DNA of 7,136 nucleotides, from assembly GCA_955652455.1 (NCBI GenBank), contig CATPBU010000240.1:1-7136 (forward strand), written 5' to 3'. This document shows, one piece after another, positions 1 through 6,615 of this stretch (position 1 is its first letter; every line of letters starts with the position of its first letter). The translations under genes and the position numbers were made by a program. The DNA is from Candidatus Dormiibacterota bacterium (GTDB lineage Bacteria > Chloroflexota > Dormibacteria > UBA8260). Below the pieces are notes generated by a model. It was not told the DNA's origin. It searched no databases and worked only from the letters and a program-made list of their open reading frames with translations.

Positions 1-2
1 GG

Positions 3-854
<852 letters not shown>

Positions 855-870
855 AACCAACCCCGCGAGT

Positions 871-894
871 CTCCACGAAACCCAGGGCGATTCA
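871..894 (+). repeat. Right terminal inverted repeat of the IS3 element
   Basis: Seventeen bases after the orfB stop lies CTCCACGAAACCCAGGGC followed by GATTCA. The position just after the transposase and the terminal TCA fit an IS3-family right end. The matching left repeat is off the window, so the exact outer base is inferred. Confidence 0.65.
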
Positions 895-899
895 ACGTC

Positions 900-970
900 G
901 ACCGCCTGAAAGTCGCCAAGAGTAGCGGTCTAGGAAATCCTGGAATCACTACCCAACGAAAGTGGTGTTA
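900..970. repeat. 71-bp diverged repeat, copy A
   Basis: This stretch aligns without any gap to 6611-6681 in the same orientation, about 53 of 71 positions identical by hand count. Shared runs include GTCTAGGAA, CACTACC and the 13-base GAAAGTGGTGTTA. Differences do not follow a third-codon-position pattern and all frames look non-coding. The CACTACC...GAAAGTGGTGTTA part resembles, from memory, termini of IS256-family elements. That assignment is tentative. Confidence 0.6.
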
Positions 971-1254
971 CGGGCCTCGGGCGCAAGCTGCAGCAAACCG
1001 GTGGTGGGGCTGGGCCTCAAACGGTCGCAGTGGACCTGTCTGGCGATGCTCGTCGTTGGGTTACCGCTGCTGCTACTCGTCCGGCGCCGGAGCCGGCCCT
1101 TTGGTCCCTTAGCCGGCGGCTACGTCGCTGGGTACGCAGTGTTCCGCGGCGAATGCCCGTCGACTTAGAAGCAGCCTTCTCGGATGAGCCCGTTGCCCCT
1201 ATACGCGTCGCTCACTGGGACGACTGTGAACTCAAGAGTTCGAGCCCGCAATCG
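971..1254. other. Region without a recognisable gene
   Basis: Short open frames exist on the plus strand (for example from 962 and from 1030). One of them encodes a hydrophobic stretch (LAMLVVGLPLLLLV). None has a recognisable domain, a ribosome binding site or a family resemblance, and they overlap each other in different frames. I see no RNA gene or clear terminator. It is most simply remnant DNA between the repeat and the gene fragments to the right. Confidence 0.4.
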
Positions 1255-1410
1255 TCAGACTTGCGCTCCGCTCCCGTCGGACTCGTCTGATGCGTTGCTC
1301 ATCTCGGCCTCAGCTCGCGCGAGCTCGGCGAGCACCTCCTCTTGGACACCGGCCTTGCCGAGCAGCGTGCTTTCGTCGGGGATGGCGGCACCCGAGATCG
1401 ACAGCTCGGC
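1255..1410 (-). pseudogene. C-terminal remnant of an unrecognised protein
   Basis: On the minus strand, codons run from about 1408 down to a TGA at 1255-1257 and encode AELSISGAAIPDES, then TLLGKAGVQEEVLAELARAE, then AEMSNASDESDGSGAQV. The first 35 or so codons have strong G/C at third positions, and the tail is an acidic, Ser/Gly-rich end as seen at many natural C-termini. The frame is closed just upstream by a stop at 1411-1413, exactly where glycogen synthase homology starts on the other strand. No start codon or ribosome binding site is present, so it looks like the last 50 codons of a gene whose 5' part was lost. I do not recognise the family. Confidence 0.4.
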
Positions 1411-1957
1411 TCAGCTGGTGATGCTCGCGGGGACACCCGACACCCAGGAGCTCGCGGCCGAGGTGCGAGCCCTGCATGCCCGCGCGCAGGAGCGCCGCGA
1501 CAGCATCATCTGGGTCGAGGAGATGTTGCCGCGGGCAGAGGTGATTCAGGTGCTCAGCCATGCCACGGTTTTCGTCTGCCCCTCGATCTACGAGCCCTTT
1601 GGGCTGGTGAACCTGGAGGCGATGGCCTGCGGGGCGGCGGTGGTGGCGAGCGCGGTCGGGGGTATTCCTGAGATCGTCGTCGATGGCGAGACGGGGTACT
1701 TGGTGCCCTGCGACATCCGAGCCGACGATCCAGATCCGGCGGCCGCACGTCGTTTCGCCAGCGACCTCGCGCAACGCATCAACGATCTGATCGCCGAGCC
1801 AAACCGTGCTGCCGCCTTCGGCCGCGCTGGGCGCCGGCGCGTGGTCGCGCACTTCAGCTGGGAGTCGGTTGCCGCACGGACGGCGGAGCTGTATCGCCAG
1901 CTGCTTCCGTCGTCGTGGGGCCGAAATCCTCCGGGGCAGGGCCTGACCGCACTTTGA
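1409..1957 (+). pseudogene. glgA: Glycogen synthase / GT4 glycosyltransferase, 3' half only
   Basis: The reading frame from about 1409 (AQLVMLAGTPDTQELAAEVR) to the stop at 1955-1957 matches the C-terminal Rossmann domain of the actinobacterial GT4 glycogen synthase (GlgA/GlgM, maltose-1-phosphate synthase type). It carries EEMLPRAEVIQVLSHATVFV, the nucleotide-sugar binding E-x7-E segment in YEPFGLVNLEAMACG, the GGIPEIVVDGETGYLVP loop, and the C-terminal helix FSWESVAARTAELYRQLL. The full protein is near 390 residues; only about 182 remain. The open frame continues left to an ATG at 1184, but those 75 residues have no family resemblance and overlap an opposite-strand remnant. The whole N-terminal acceptor domain is missing, so catalysis is not expected. 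By family the enzyme would extend alpha-1,4-glucan or make maltose-1-phosphate. Confidence 0.85.
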
Positions 1958-2043
1958 ACAGCTGGTGCGATGCGCCCACGACATGCTAATAGACCCATGC
2001 ATACCATAGGCTTGGCTGGGGCCCCTGCGAGTGCCGTGGAGCT

Positions 2044-2093
2044 GACAGGTCGGCGCTCGGATCCGCTTCATCCACGCTGAAGGCCGACCTGTC
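2044..2093. repeat. 11-bp perfect inverted repeat with 28-nt loop
   Basis: GACAGGTCGGC at 2044-2054 is the exact reverse complement of GCCGACCTGTC at 2083-2093. The 28-nt interval contains a small CGGATCCG palindrome. The loop is long for an intrinsic terminator and no T-run follows on either side. It could be a remnant of a small mobile element or a regulatory hairpin; the function is unknown. Confidence 0.5.
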
Positions 2094-2250
2094 GCCGACC
2101 CTGGCGCGGCAAGAAGAGCCAACTCGGTGAGCCGTGGTCGCCTGAGTGATCAGGCGTTTGGATGATCACGAAGAGTCGCCAGAGATGTGGTCACCCACAA
2201 GGCAACATCGCATCCAAGTGAATCCAAGGCAACCAGGAGCGCCACGTACA

Positions 2251-2274
2251 GCGACGTGCCGCTTGGCACGCGAC
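2251..2274. repeat. Hairpin-bearing short repeat, copy 1
   Basis: CGTGCC (2255-2260) and GGCACG (2265-2270) form a perfect 6-bp stem around a GCTT loop. The surrounding 24 bases resemble 2491-2512 with a 2-base gap and a transition at the loop. No T-run follows, so it is not a standard terminator. Confidence 0.4.
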
Positions 2275-2490
2275 GCTCCGTTGACCGCTAGAAAGCGCTA
2301 ACACCGACAAGAACTGGTTTAAGCCCTTCCGGTTGGCGGCTAAGGTGGCGGGCGGGTAGCCAGGACTCACTGGCCCGATGGGCGGTCGTTTGTCACCGCG
2401 GACGCTTGTTCTCAGGTCCGGCGCCGATCCCCCCGCGCAAAGGCGGCGCAACGCTTCGAAGATCTCAGCGAGGTCCGCCCGCCTTGCGCT

Positions 2491-2512
2491 GCGATGCCGC
2501 CTGGCACGCGAC
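2491..2512. repeat. Hairpin-bearing short repeat, copy 2, abutting the aconitase stop
   Basis: This direct-orientation relative of the repeat at 2251-2274 begins at the base immediately after the aconitase stop codon (minus strand). It keeps a TGCC-GCCT-GGCA stem-loop of 4 bp. The similarity continues a few bases into the end of the aconitase gene. It may influence the aconitase mRNA 3' end, but without a U-tract this is only a possibility. Confidence 0.35.
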
Positions 2513-4483
2513 TCATGTCGTTGGCCATTCGTTCTGCTGGCGCAGCCACGGAAGCAGTCCACCGGCTAGTAGCATCGCAACCTGCCGACCAGACAGTCGG
2601 TGTCGGGCAACGTAGTGCTCGTCTCGGGTGGCGTTGCGCACCTTGACCTCGGTGTCAGTAATGATGGTGTCCCGAATGTTCTCCAAGACAAGGACGTCGC
2701 CCTGCTCGACCCGCCGGTAGTCGTCGGGATCGGCGAACTCCAGCGCGAACACGCCGAAGTTCGTCAAGTTCTGCCAGTGGATGCGCGCGAAGGACAGGGC
2801 GAGGACCGCACGCAGACCGAGATAGTGCGGAGCGATCGCCGCGTGCTCCCGCGAGGACCCTTGCCCGTAGTTGGCACCGCCGACCACGATGTGCCCGCTG
2901 TCATCCTTGCTCGCGAATGCCCGTGCGGGGTAGCTCTCATCAATCTCAGTGAAGGTGAACTCGGCCAGCTTGGGGATGTTGCTGCGGTAGGGCAACACTC
3001 GGGCGCCGGCCGGCAGGATTGCGTCCGTGGACATGTCGTCGCCGACTTTGAGCGCGACGGGTGCCTCGATCCGGTCGGGCAGCGGCTCGAAGTCCGGCAG
3101 CGAGGAGATGTTCGGTCCCTTGACCAGCTCGACTCGGCCGGCCTGCTTCGCCGCTAGTGGTGCTTCGAGCATCGAGGCGTTCACGCTCGACTCGGCCGGC
3201 AGCTCGATATGCGGGTAGTCGATGCCGAGCAACCCCGGAAGATCGCGAGGGTCGGTGATCTGCCCGGTGAGCGCGGCCGCGGCTGCGGTTTCGGGGGAGC
3301 ACAGGAAGACCGAGTCCTCCTTGGTCCCGGACCGCCCCGGGAAGTTACGCGGGAACGTACGCAGGCTGGTGCTCCTGGCCGCCGGTGCCTGGCCCATGCC
3401 GATGCAGCCCATGCAGCCGGATTGGTGCAGCCGCGCTCCGGCGGCGATCAGGTCGAACGTAGCGCCCATTTTCGTCAGGTCCTGCAGGATCTGACGCGAG
3501 GACGGGTTGACGTCGAGGGACACCCTTGCGTGCGTCTGCCGGCCGCGAACAATTGCGGCTACCACCGCGAAGTCTCGAAGGCCCGGGTTGGCCGAGGAGC
3601 CGACCACTACCTGCCCCACGTCTTGACCGGCCACCTCGCGGACCGGCATCACATTGCCCGGAGAGCTGGGCAGCGCGATTAGCGGCTCCAGAGTGGACAG
3701 ATCGATCTCCTCGATGACGTCGTACGCCGCGTCGTCGTCGGCGAGCAATTCGACGAAGTCATCTTCGCGCTGCTCGGCCCGCAGGAACGCCCGCACTTGT
3801 CCGTCGGCCGGGAACACGGTGCTGGTGGCGCCCAGCTCCGCCCCCATGTTCGCGATCACATGCCGGTCCATTGCGGTGAGATGCGCCAGCCCAGGGCCGT
3901 GGTACTCGATGATCCGGTTCACGCCGCCCTTGACGCCATGCCGGCGGAGCATCTCGAGGATGACGTCCTTGGCGCTTACCCAGGCCGGCAGCTCCCCGGT
4001 CAGTCGCACCCCCCAGATCTCGGGCATGCGCAGGTAGACCGGTTCGCCGGCCATCGCCATCGCCACCTCGATGCCGCCCAGCCCGATCGCCAGCATGCCC
4101 AGCGAGCCCGCCGCCGGGGTGTGGCTGTCGGAGCCGACCATCGTCTTACCCGGGATCCCGAAGCGCTGCATGTGGGTGGGGTGGGAGACACCGTTGCCGG
4201 CCTTGGAGTACCACAGCCCGAACCGCTGACAGGCCGAGCGCAGGAACTGGTGGTCTTCGGCGTTCTTGCCGTCGGTCTGCAGCAGGTTGTGGTCGACGTA
4301 CTGCACCGACACCTCGGTGCACACCCGGTCCAGGCCCAGCGCCTCCAACTCGAGCATGACCATGGTGCCGGTGGCGTCTTGGGTGAGTGTCTGGTCGACA
4401 CGTAGCGCGATCTCGTCCCCAGGGGTCATTTTCCCGGACACGAGGTGGGTTGCGATGAGTTTCTGCGCGGCGTTCTGGCTCAT
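2513..4483 (-). CDS. acn: Aconitate hydratase, Aquifex type
   Basis: This 656-aa cytosolic TCA-cycle enzyme should interconvert citrate and isocitrate through cis-aconitate. It resembles the compact Aquifex-type aconitase family (about 640-660 residues). Visible motifs are DQTLTQDATGTMVMLE (27-42), QYVDHNLLQTD (61-71), GSDSHTP (117-123), SGCMGCIGMG with Cys357 and Cys360, FPRNFPGRSGT (377-387), GDDMSTDAILPAG (481-493) in the swivel domain, and YGQGSSREHAA (539-549). The place of the first cluster cysteine (GSCTNS in classical aconitases) reads GSSANPG (295-301). The ATG at 4483 is chosen because GAGGAGG lies 6 nt upstream and the family N-terminus (AQKLIATHLVSGKM) follows. An in-frame ATG further upstream adds 32 Arg/Pro-rich, unrelated residues. 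The gene is monocistronic and flanked by remnants. Confidence 0.95.
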   Translation of the reverse strand: MSQNAAQKLIATHLVSGKMTPGDEIALRVDQTLTQDATGTMVMLELEALGLDRVCTEVSVQYVDHNLLQTDGKNAEDHQFLRSACQRFGLWYSKAGNGVSHPTHMQRFGIPGKTMVGSDSHTPAAGSLGMLAIGLGGIEVAMAMAGEPVYLRMPEIWGVRLTGELPAWVSAKDVILEMLRRHGVKGGVNRIIEYHGPGLAHLTAMDRHVIANMGAELGATSTVFPADGQVRAFLRAEQREDDFVELLADDDAAYDVIEEIDLSTLEPLIALPSSPGNVMPVREVAGQDVGQVVVGSSANPGLRDFAVVAAIVRGRQTHARVSLDVNPSSRQILQDLTKMGATFDLIAAGARLHQSGCMGCIGMGQAPAARSTSLRTFPRNFPGRSGTKEDSVFLCSPETAAAAALTGQITDPRDLPGLLGIDYPHIELPAESSVNASMLEAPLAAKQAGRVELVKGPNISSLPDFEPLPDRIEAPVALKVGDDMSTDAILPAGARVLPYRSNIPKLAEFTFTEIDESYPARAFASKDDSGHIVVGGANYGQGSSREHAAIAPHYLGLRAVLALSFARIHWQNLTNFGVFALEFADPDDYRRVEQGDVLVLENIRDTIITDTEVKVRNATRDEHYVARHRLSGRQVAMLLAGGLLPWLRQQNEWPTT

Positions 4484-4489
4484 GGTGTG

Positions 4490-4496
4490 CCTCCTC
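4490..4496 (-). promoter_or_regulatory. Strong ribosome binding site of aconitase
   Basis: On the minus strand GAGGAGG is followed by CACACC and ATG, a 6-nt spacing. This fixes the aconitase start at 4483. An ATG overlapping the Shine-Dalgarno itself (ATGAGGAGG) is in frame but would lack its own site. Confidence 0.85.
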
Positions 4497-4589
4497 ATTC
4501 GGGCGGACGGCGGGTGACCGTCACGCGCCAGGTTCCGGGGCCGTCGGTCAGGTAGCGGTCGCCTCCTCGGTCGTGGCATGTGAAGGCGT

Positions 4590-4609
4590 CACCACCTGAT
4601 CTGGTGGTG
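4590..4609. promoter_or_regulatory. Palindromic operator-like site upstream of aconitase
   Basis: CACCACC (4590-4596) and GGTGGTG (4603-4609) are perfect 7-bp arms around TGATCT. The site lies about 107 bp upstream of the aconitase start and next to a candidate -10 box at 4612-4617, so a bound repressor would cover the start point. The regulator is not in the window and I do not recognise the motif as that of a known family. Confidence 0.45.
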
Positions 4610-4611
4610 TC

Positions 4612-4638
4612 ACCTTAGGCGCTGACCCTCTCTGTCAG
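4612..4638 (-). promoter_or_regulatory. Candidate sigma-70-type promoter for aconitase
   Basis: On the minus strand CTGACA (4638-4633) and TAAGGT (4617-4612) match -35 and actinobacterial TANNNT -10 patterns with a 15-nt spacer, slightly short. Transcription would start in or next to the palindrome at 4590-4609, giving a 5' leader of about 120 nt. This rests on pattern only. Confidence 0.35.
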
Positions 4639-4639
4639 C

Positions 4640-4879
4640 TTGGGGTTGATGCACCGGCGGTGCGTAAGGGATCGGAGACAAACACCTACTCGCCGCTTCG
4701 GACTGGCTGGTTGTGCAGTTGCGGTGGCGAACACCCGATTGAGTGTGGCTACACCCAACGGGCCAGAACTACTCAGCGGTCTAGGGACGCCGTCTGCCTG
4801 GTCGCGGCTGGAGTCGGGGTGGGCTTGGCCTTCCTCTTCTCAGAGGCAACGACTGACTGATCTTTCCGCGCGGTCCTGA
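4640..4879. other. 240-bp region without a recognisable gene
   Basis: This lies between the aconitase promoter region and the end of the GGDEF remnant. Short plus-strand frames (from about 4640 and 4660) give unconvincing translations in competing frames. I see no RNA gene, terminator or repeat. Confidence 0.4.
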
Positions 4880-5224
4880 TCACACACCGCGGTCCGGGAC
4901 GTCGGCGGATCGCTCGTCACGCCGCTGGCCCTTTGCACTCTGACGGCGGCCTTTCGCGCGGCCGGCGCGCTTTGCCGCGTACATGGAACGGTCGGCCTCC
5001 GCGAGCACGGCCTCATCACCCACCGAGTGCTCGTCGATGAAGGCAACTCCCACGCTGGCGCGGGCCGCCAGCACCTCGTTGCCGACGGTGACCGTGGCCT
5101 CTTCGACGGCGCGGCCGAAGTCGACCGCGAGAGCGTCGGCCTGGGTGCGGCTGACGTTGGACAGCAGGACACCGAACTCGTCGCCCCCGAGGCGGCCCTG
5201 TGGGTGCCGAGAATGCAAGTCCAT
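4880..5224 (-). pseudogene. Diguanylate cyclase GGDEF domain, C-terminal half
   Basis: The minus-strand frame encodes GRLGGDEFGVLLSNVSRTQA followed by ALAVDFGRAVEEATVTVGN, ARASVGVAFIDE and VLAEADRSMYAAKRAGR. This is the second half of a GGDEF domain that would make c-di-GMP from GTP. The signature GGDEF and the C-terminal DRSMYAAKR helix are intact. Everything before GRLGGDEF is missing, including the DxDxFKxxND part of the active site, the allosteric RxxD site and any sensor domain. Native sequence starts exactly at 5197, where the terminal repeat of the neighbouring IS begins. An ATG at 5224, inside the IS end, opens the same frame and adds MDLHSRHPQ, so a 114-aa stub could be translated. 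Cyclase activity is not expected; the lost 5' half is not found on the other side of the IS. Confidence 0.85.
5198..5214 (+). repeat. Left terminal inverted repeat of the 1,180-bp IS
   Basis: CTGTGGGTGCCGAGAAT pairs with 6361-6377, with one mismatch. Its outer base touches the first base of the GGDEF remnant's native sequence. Confidence 0.8.
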
Positions 5225-5227
5225 CGT

Positions 5228-6296
5228 TCATGCGGCGATCTCGTACTCGTGGACGAGGCCACCCAGCCGGTCACGCCGCCGAACCGCGGTGAGATCAACG
5301 ACGCCGGATCCGCACGGTACGGTACTGGTCGGAGCGCACTGATCAAGGGAGCGGTGCGGCCGATGAGTGTTGTAGTGCTCGACGTAAATCTGCAGCGCAC
5401 GCTCGAGGTGGCGCCGACCGACGATGAGCAGCCGGTCCAAACACTCTCGACGCAGGCTGCCGAACCAGCGCTCCATGAACGCGTTCGCCCGAGGCGCCTG
5501 CACCGGGGTGCGGAGATCCGCACGCCCTCCGAGCGGAACACCTCGTCGAAGGCTGCCGTGAACTTCGCGTCCCGGTCCCGGATGAGGAAGCGCACCGGCG
5601 CCGTCCGGTCTGTGAACAGGCTGATGACGTTGCGGGCCTGCTGGGTCACCCACTCGCCGGTCGGGTGCGCGGTCACCCCCGCCACCCGCACGATCCGTGT
5701 TTGCAGCTCGATGAACACGAGCACGTAGAGTCGGCGGAAGAACACCGTGTCCACGGTGACGAAGTCGCAGGCGACGATCCCGGTGGCCTGCGCCCGGAGG
5801 AATGCGCGCCAGGTCTCAGACGAGCGCCGTGGCGCCGCTGGCACGCCCGCGCGCTGCAGCACCCGCCACACCGTGGACGCGGCAACCCGGACGCCAAGCC
5901 GGGCGAGTTCGCCCTGGACGCGCCGGTAGCCCCAGGTCGGGTTCTCCCGCGCCAACCGCACCATCAGCTCGGCGACGCGAGCCTCGACTGGCGGGCGATC
6001 CGGGCGCGCTGCGGATAGGTCCAGCGGCGGGCCAGTGCGTCGCGATGCCAGCCGCGCACCGTTGCCGGGCAGACGATCAGGCTTGCCCACCGTTCCCGAG
6101 GCAGCAGCCGTGCCAACGCGGCGAGCAACGCCCGATCGGCTGGCTTGAACCGCGGCAGGGACACCTGCCGGCGCAGGACCGCGACCTCGTGGCGCAGCAC
6201 CAGCAGTTCGATCTCGTTGGCACCCTCGCGCCGCCCGCGCAGCACGATCAACTCGAGGAGGCGGCGCAGCATCCAGTAGCAGAAGGACATGACCAT
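5228..6296 (-). pseudogene. DDE (rve) transposase of the 1,180-bp IS, two frameshifts
   Basis: Three minus-strand frames in succession together spell one transposase of about 355 residues. Part 1 (from ATG 6296) carries the N-terminal LLVLRHEVAVLRRQVSLPRF and LARRWTYPQR. Part 2, from about 6006, carries RPDRPPVEARVAELMVRLAR, ENPTWGYRRVQGELARLGVR, the first catalytic Asp in VACDFVTVDTVFF, TAHPTGEWVTQQARN and the second Asp in IRDRDAKFT. Part 3, from about 5515, carries RTPVQAPRANAFMERWFGSL with the catalytic Glu, then HYNTHRPHRSLDQ and the usual end LGGLVHEYEIAA. Each junction is repaired by one added base (near 6002-6009 and 5513-5519), so both are single-base deletions. No slippery heptamer is seen, arguing against programmed shifting. 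The element is therefore dead unless the shifts are sequencing errors. Family: HTH plus rve core, IS481/IS3-like. Confidence 0.88.
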
Positions 6297-6360
6297 CCGC
6301 CGATCCTGCCTGATGCCAGTTCAGGCGAGCGCGGCGCCGCCCCGATCGAACGCGAACCGG

Positions 6361-6377
6361 ATTGTCGGCACCCACAG
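6361..6377 (-). repeat. Right terminal inverted repeat of the 1,180-bp IS
   Basis: ATTGTCGGCACCCACAG is the reverse complement of the left end except at one base. It lies 64 bases upstream of the transposase start and 13 bases from the tandem repeats. Confidence 0.8.
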
Positions 6378-6390
6378 GCCGTCGTTTGTG

Positions 6391-6453
6391 GTCAGCGTGG
6401 AACCCCGTGTGGTCTGTGTGGGTTCCCGTGGGATCAGCGTGGATCCCCGTGGA
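6391..6453. repeat. Three 21-bp tandem repeats, possible integrase arm-type sites
   Basis: Units at 6391-6411, 6412-6432 and 6433-6453 follow each other without gaps. Units 1 and 3 match at 17 of 21 positions, and unit 2 matches each of them at 15. All three keep GTGG, then three variable bases, then CCCGTG. They lie 63 bp from the tRNA-derived sequence at 6517. Short direct repeats at this distance from a tRNA-type att core are characteristic of the arm-binding sites of tyrosine integrases. That role is inferred; no integrase gene is present in the window. Confidence 0.65.
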
Positions 6454-6516
6454 AATTGGGGGTAAGTAGTCGTTTAGAGGCCATTTTCGACCCCTCCCGA
6501 ATACAGAATGAGAAGC

Positions 6517-6566
6517 GTACCTTGCCAAGGTAAGGGTCGCGAGTTCGAGCCTCGTCTCCCGCTCCA
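6517..6566 (+). tRNA. 3' part of a tRNA-Gly(GCC) gene; probable att core of an integrated element
   Basis: The sequence reads as a tRNA from the anticodon arm to the encoded CCA. It has an anticodon loop TTGCCAA (6522-6528, anticodon GCC), stem bases GTACC/GGTAA (pairing except the outermost G-A), a 5-nt variable loop GGGTC, T-stem GCGAG/CTCGT around TTCGAGC (6544-6550), acceptor strand CTCCCGC (6556-6562), U73 as in glycine tRNAs, and CCA (6564-6566). The D-arm and the 5' acceptor strand (expected GCGGGAG) are absent upstream, so it is not a functional tRNA. Tyrosine integrases commonly recombine at the anticodon loop and duplicate exactly this 3' portion. The orientation predicts the element to the left, with an intact tRNA-Gly at its far end, and native chromosome to the right. 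Confidence 0.85.
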
Positions 6567-6598
6567 CTCCGTGATCTGAATACGTAATGGCCCGGCTT

Positions 6599-6615
6599 CG
6601 GTCGGCTGCCGACCG
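6599..6615. repeat. 7-bp hairpin downstream of the tRNA fragment
   Basis: CGGTCGG (6599-6605) and CCGACCG (6609-6615) pair around a CTG loop, 33 bases past the tRNA CCA. It could be the old tRNA transcript terminator, but no T-run follows. It overlaps the start of repeat copy B by 5 bases. Confidence 0.4.

Larger units (their letters stand above)
1958..2512. other. 555-bp region without a gene
   Basis: This lies between the glgA remnant stop and the aconitase stop. Open frames here (such as a minus-strand one across 2191-2562) give Arg/Ala/Ser-rich translations without family resemblance, and I treat them as chance. What I can see is an 11-bp inverted repeat at 2044-2093 and two related small hairpins at 2251-2274 and 2491-2512, listed separately. 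Confidence 0.5.
5198..6377 (-). mobile_element. 1,180-bp insertion sequence with 17-bp inverted repeats (IS481/IS3-like)
   Basis: The ends are CTGTGGGTGCCGAGAAT (5198-5214) and its near-complement ATTGTCGGCACCCACAG (6361-6377), matching at 16 of 17 positions. Inside is one transposase gene on the minus strand filling most of the element. Both flanks carry GCC next to the ends (5195-5197 and 6378-6380), compatible with a 3-bp target duplication. However, the flanking sequences are not two halves of one gene: GGDEF coding on the left, tandem repeats and a tRNA fragment on the right. A later deletion or recombination between two IS copies, or a chance GCC, would explain this. The family is inferred from the protein. 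Confidence 0.8.

Noticed and set aside
1230..1250. GAGTTCGAGCC at 1237-1247, as in a tRNA T-arm
   Set aside because: The surrounding bases do not form an acceptor or anticodon arm, so the 11-base match to the T-arm at 6541-6551 looks coincidental.
1184..1408. N-terminal extension of the glycogen synthase frame from the ATG at 1184
   Set aside because: Ser/Ala/Pro-rich residues with no resemblance to the glycosyltransferase N-terminal domain; it overlaps a better opposite-strand remnant.
1310..2122. A 270-residue minus-strand open frame opposite glgA
   Set aside because: Arg/Pro/His-rich shadow of the glycosyltransferase fragment with no family features.
2600..4405. Several long plus-strand open frames opposite aconitase
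   Set aside because: Antisense shadows produced by the G/C bias at third positions of the aconitase gene.
4484..4579. Upstream in-frame start adding 32 residues to aconitase
   Set aside because: The added residues are Arg/Pro-rich and unlike the family; the strong ribosome binding site lies between them and the ATG at 4483.
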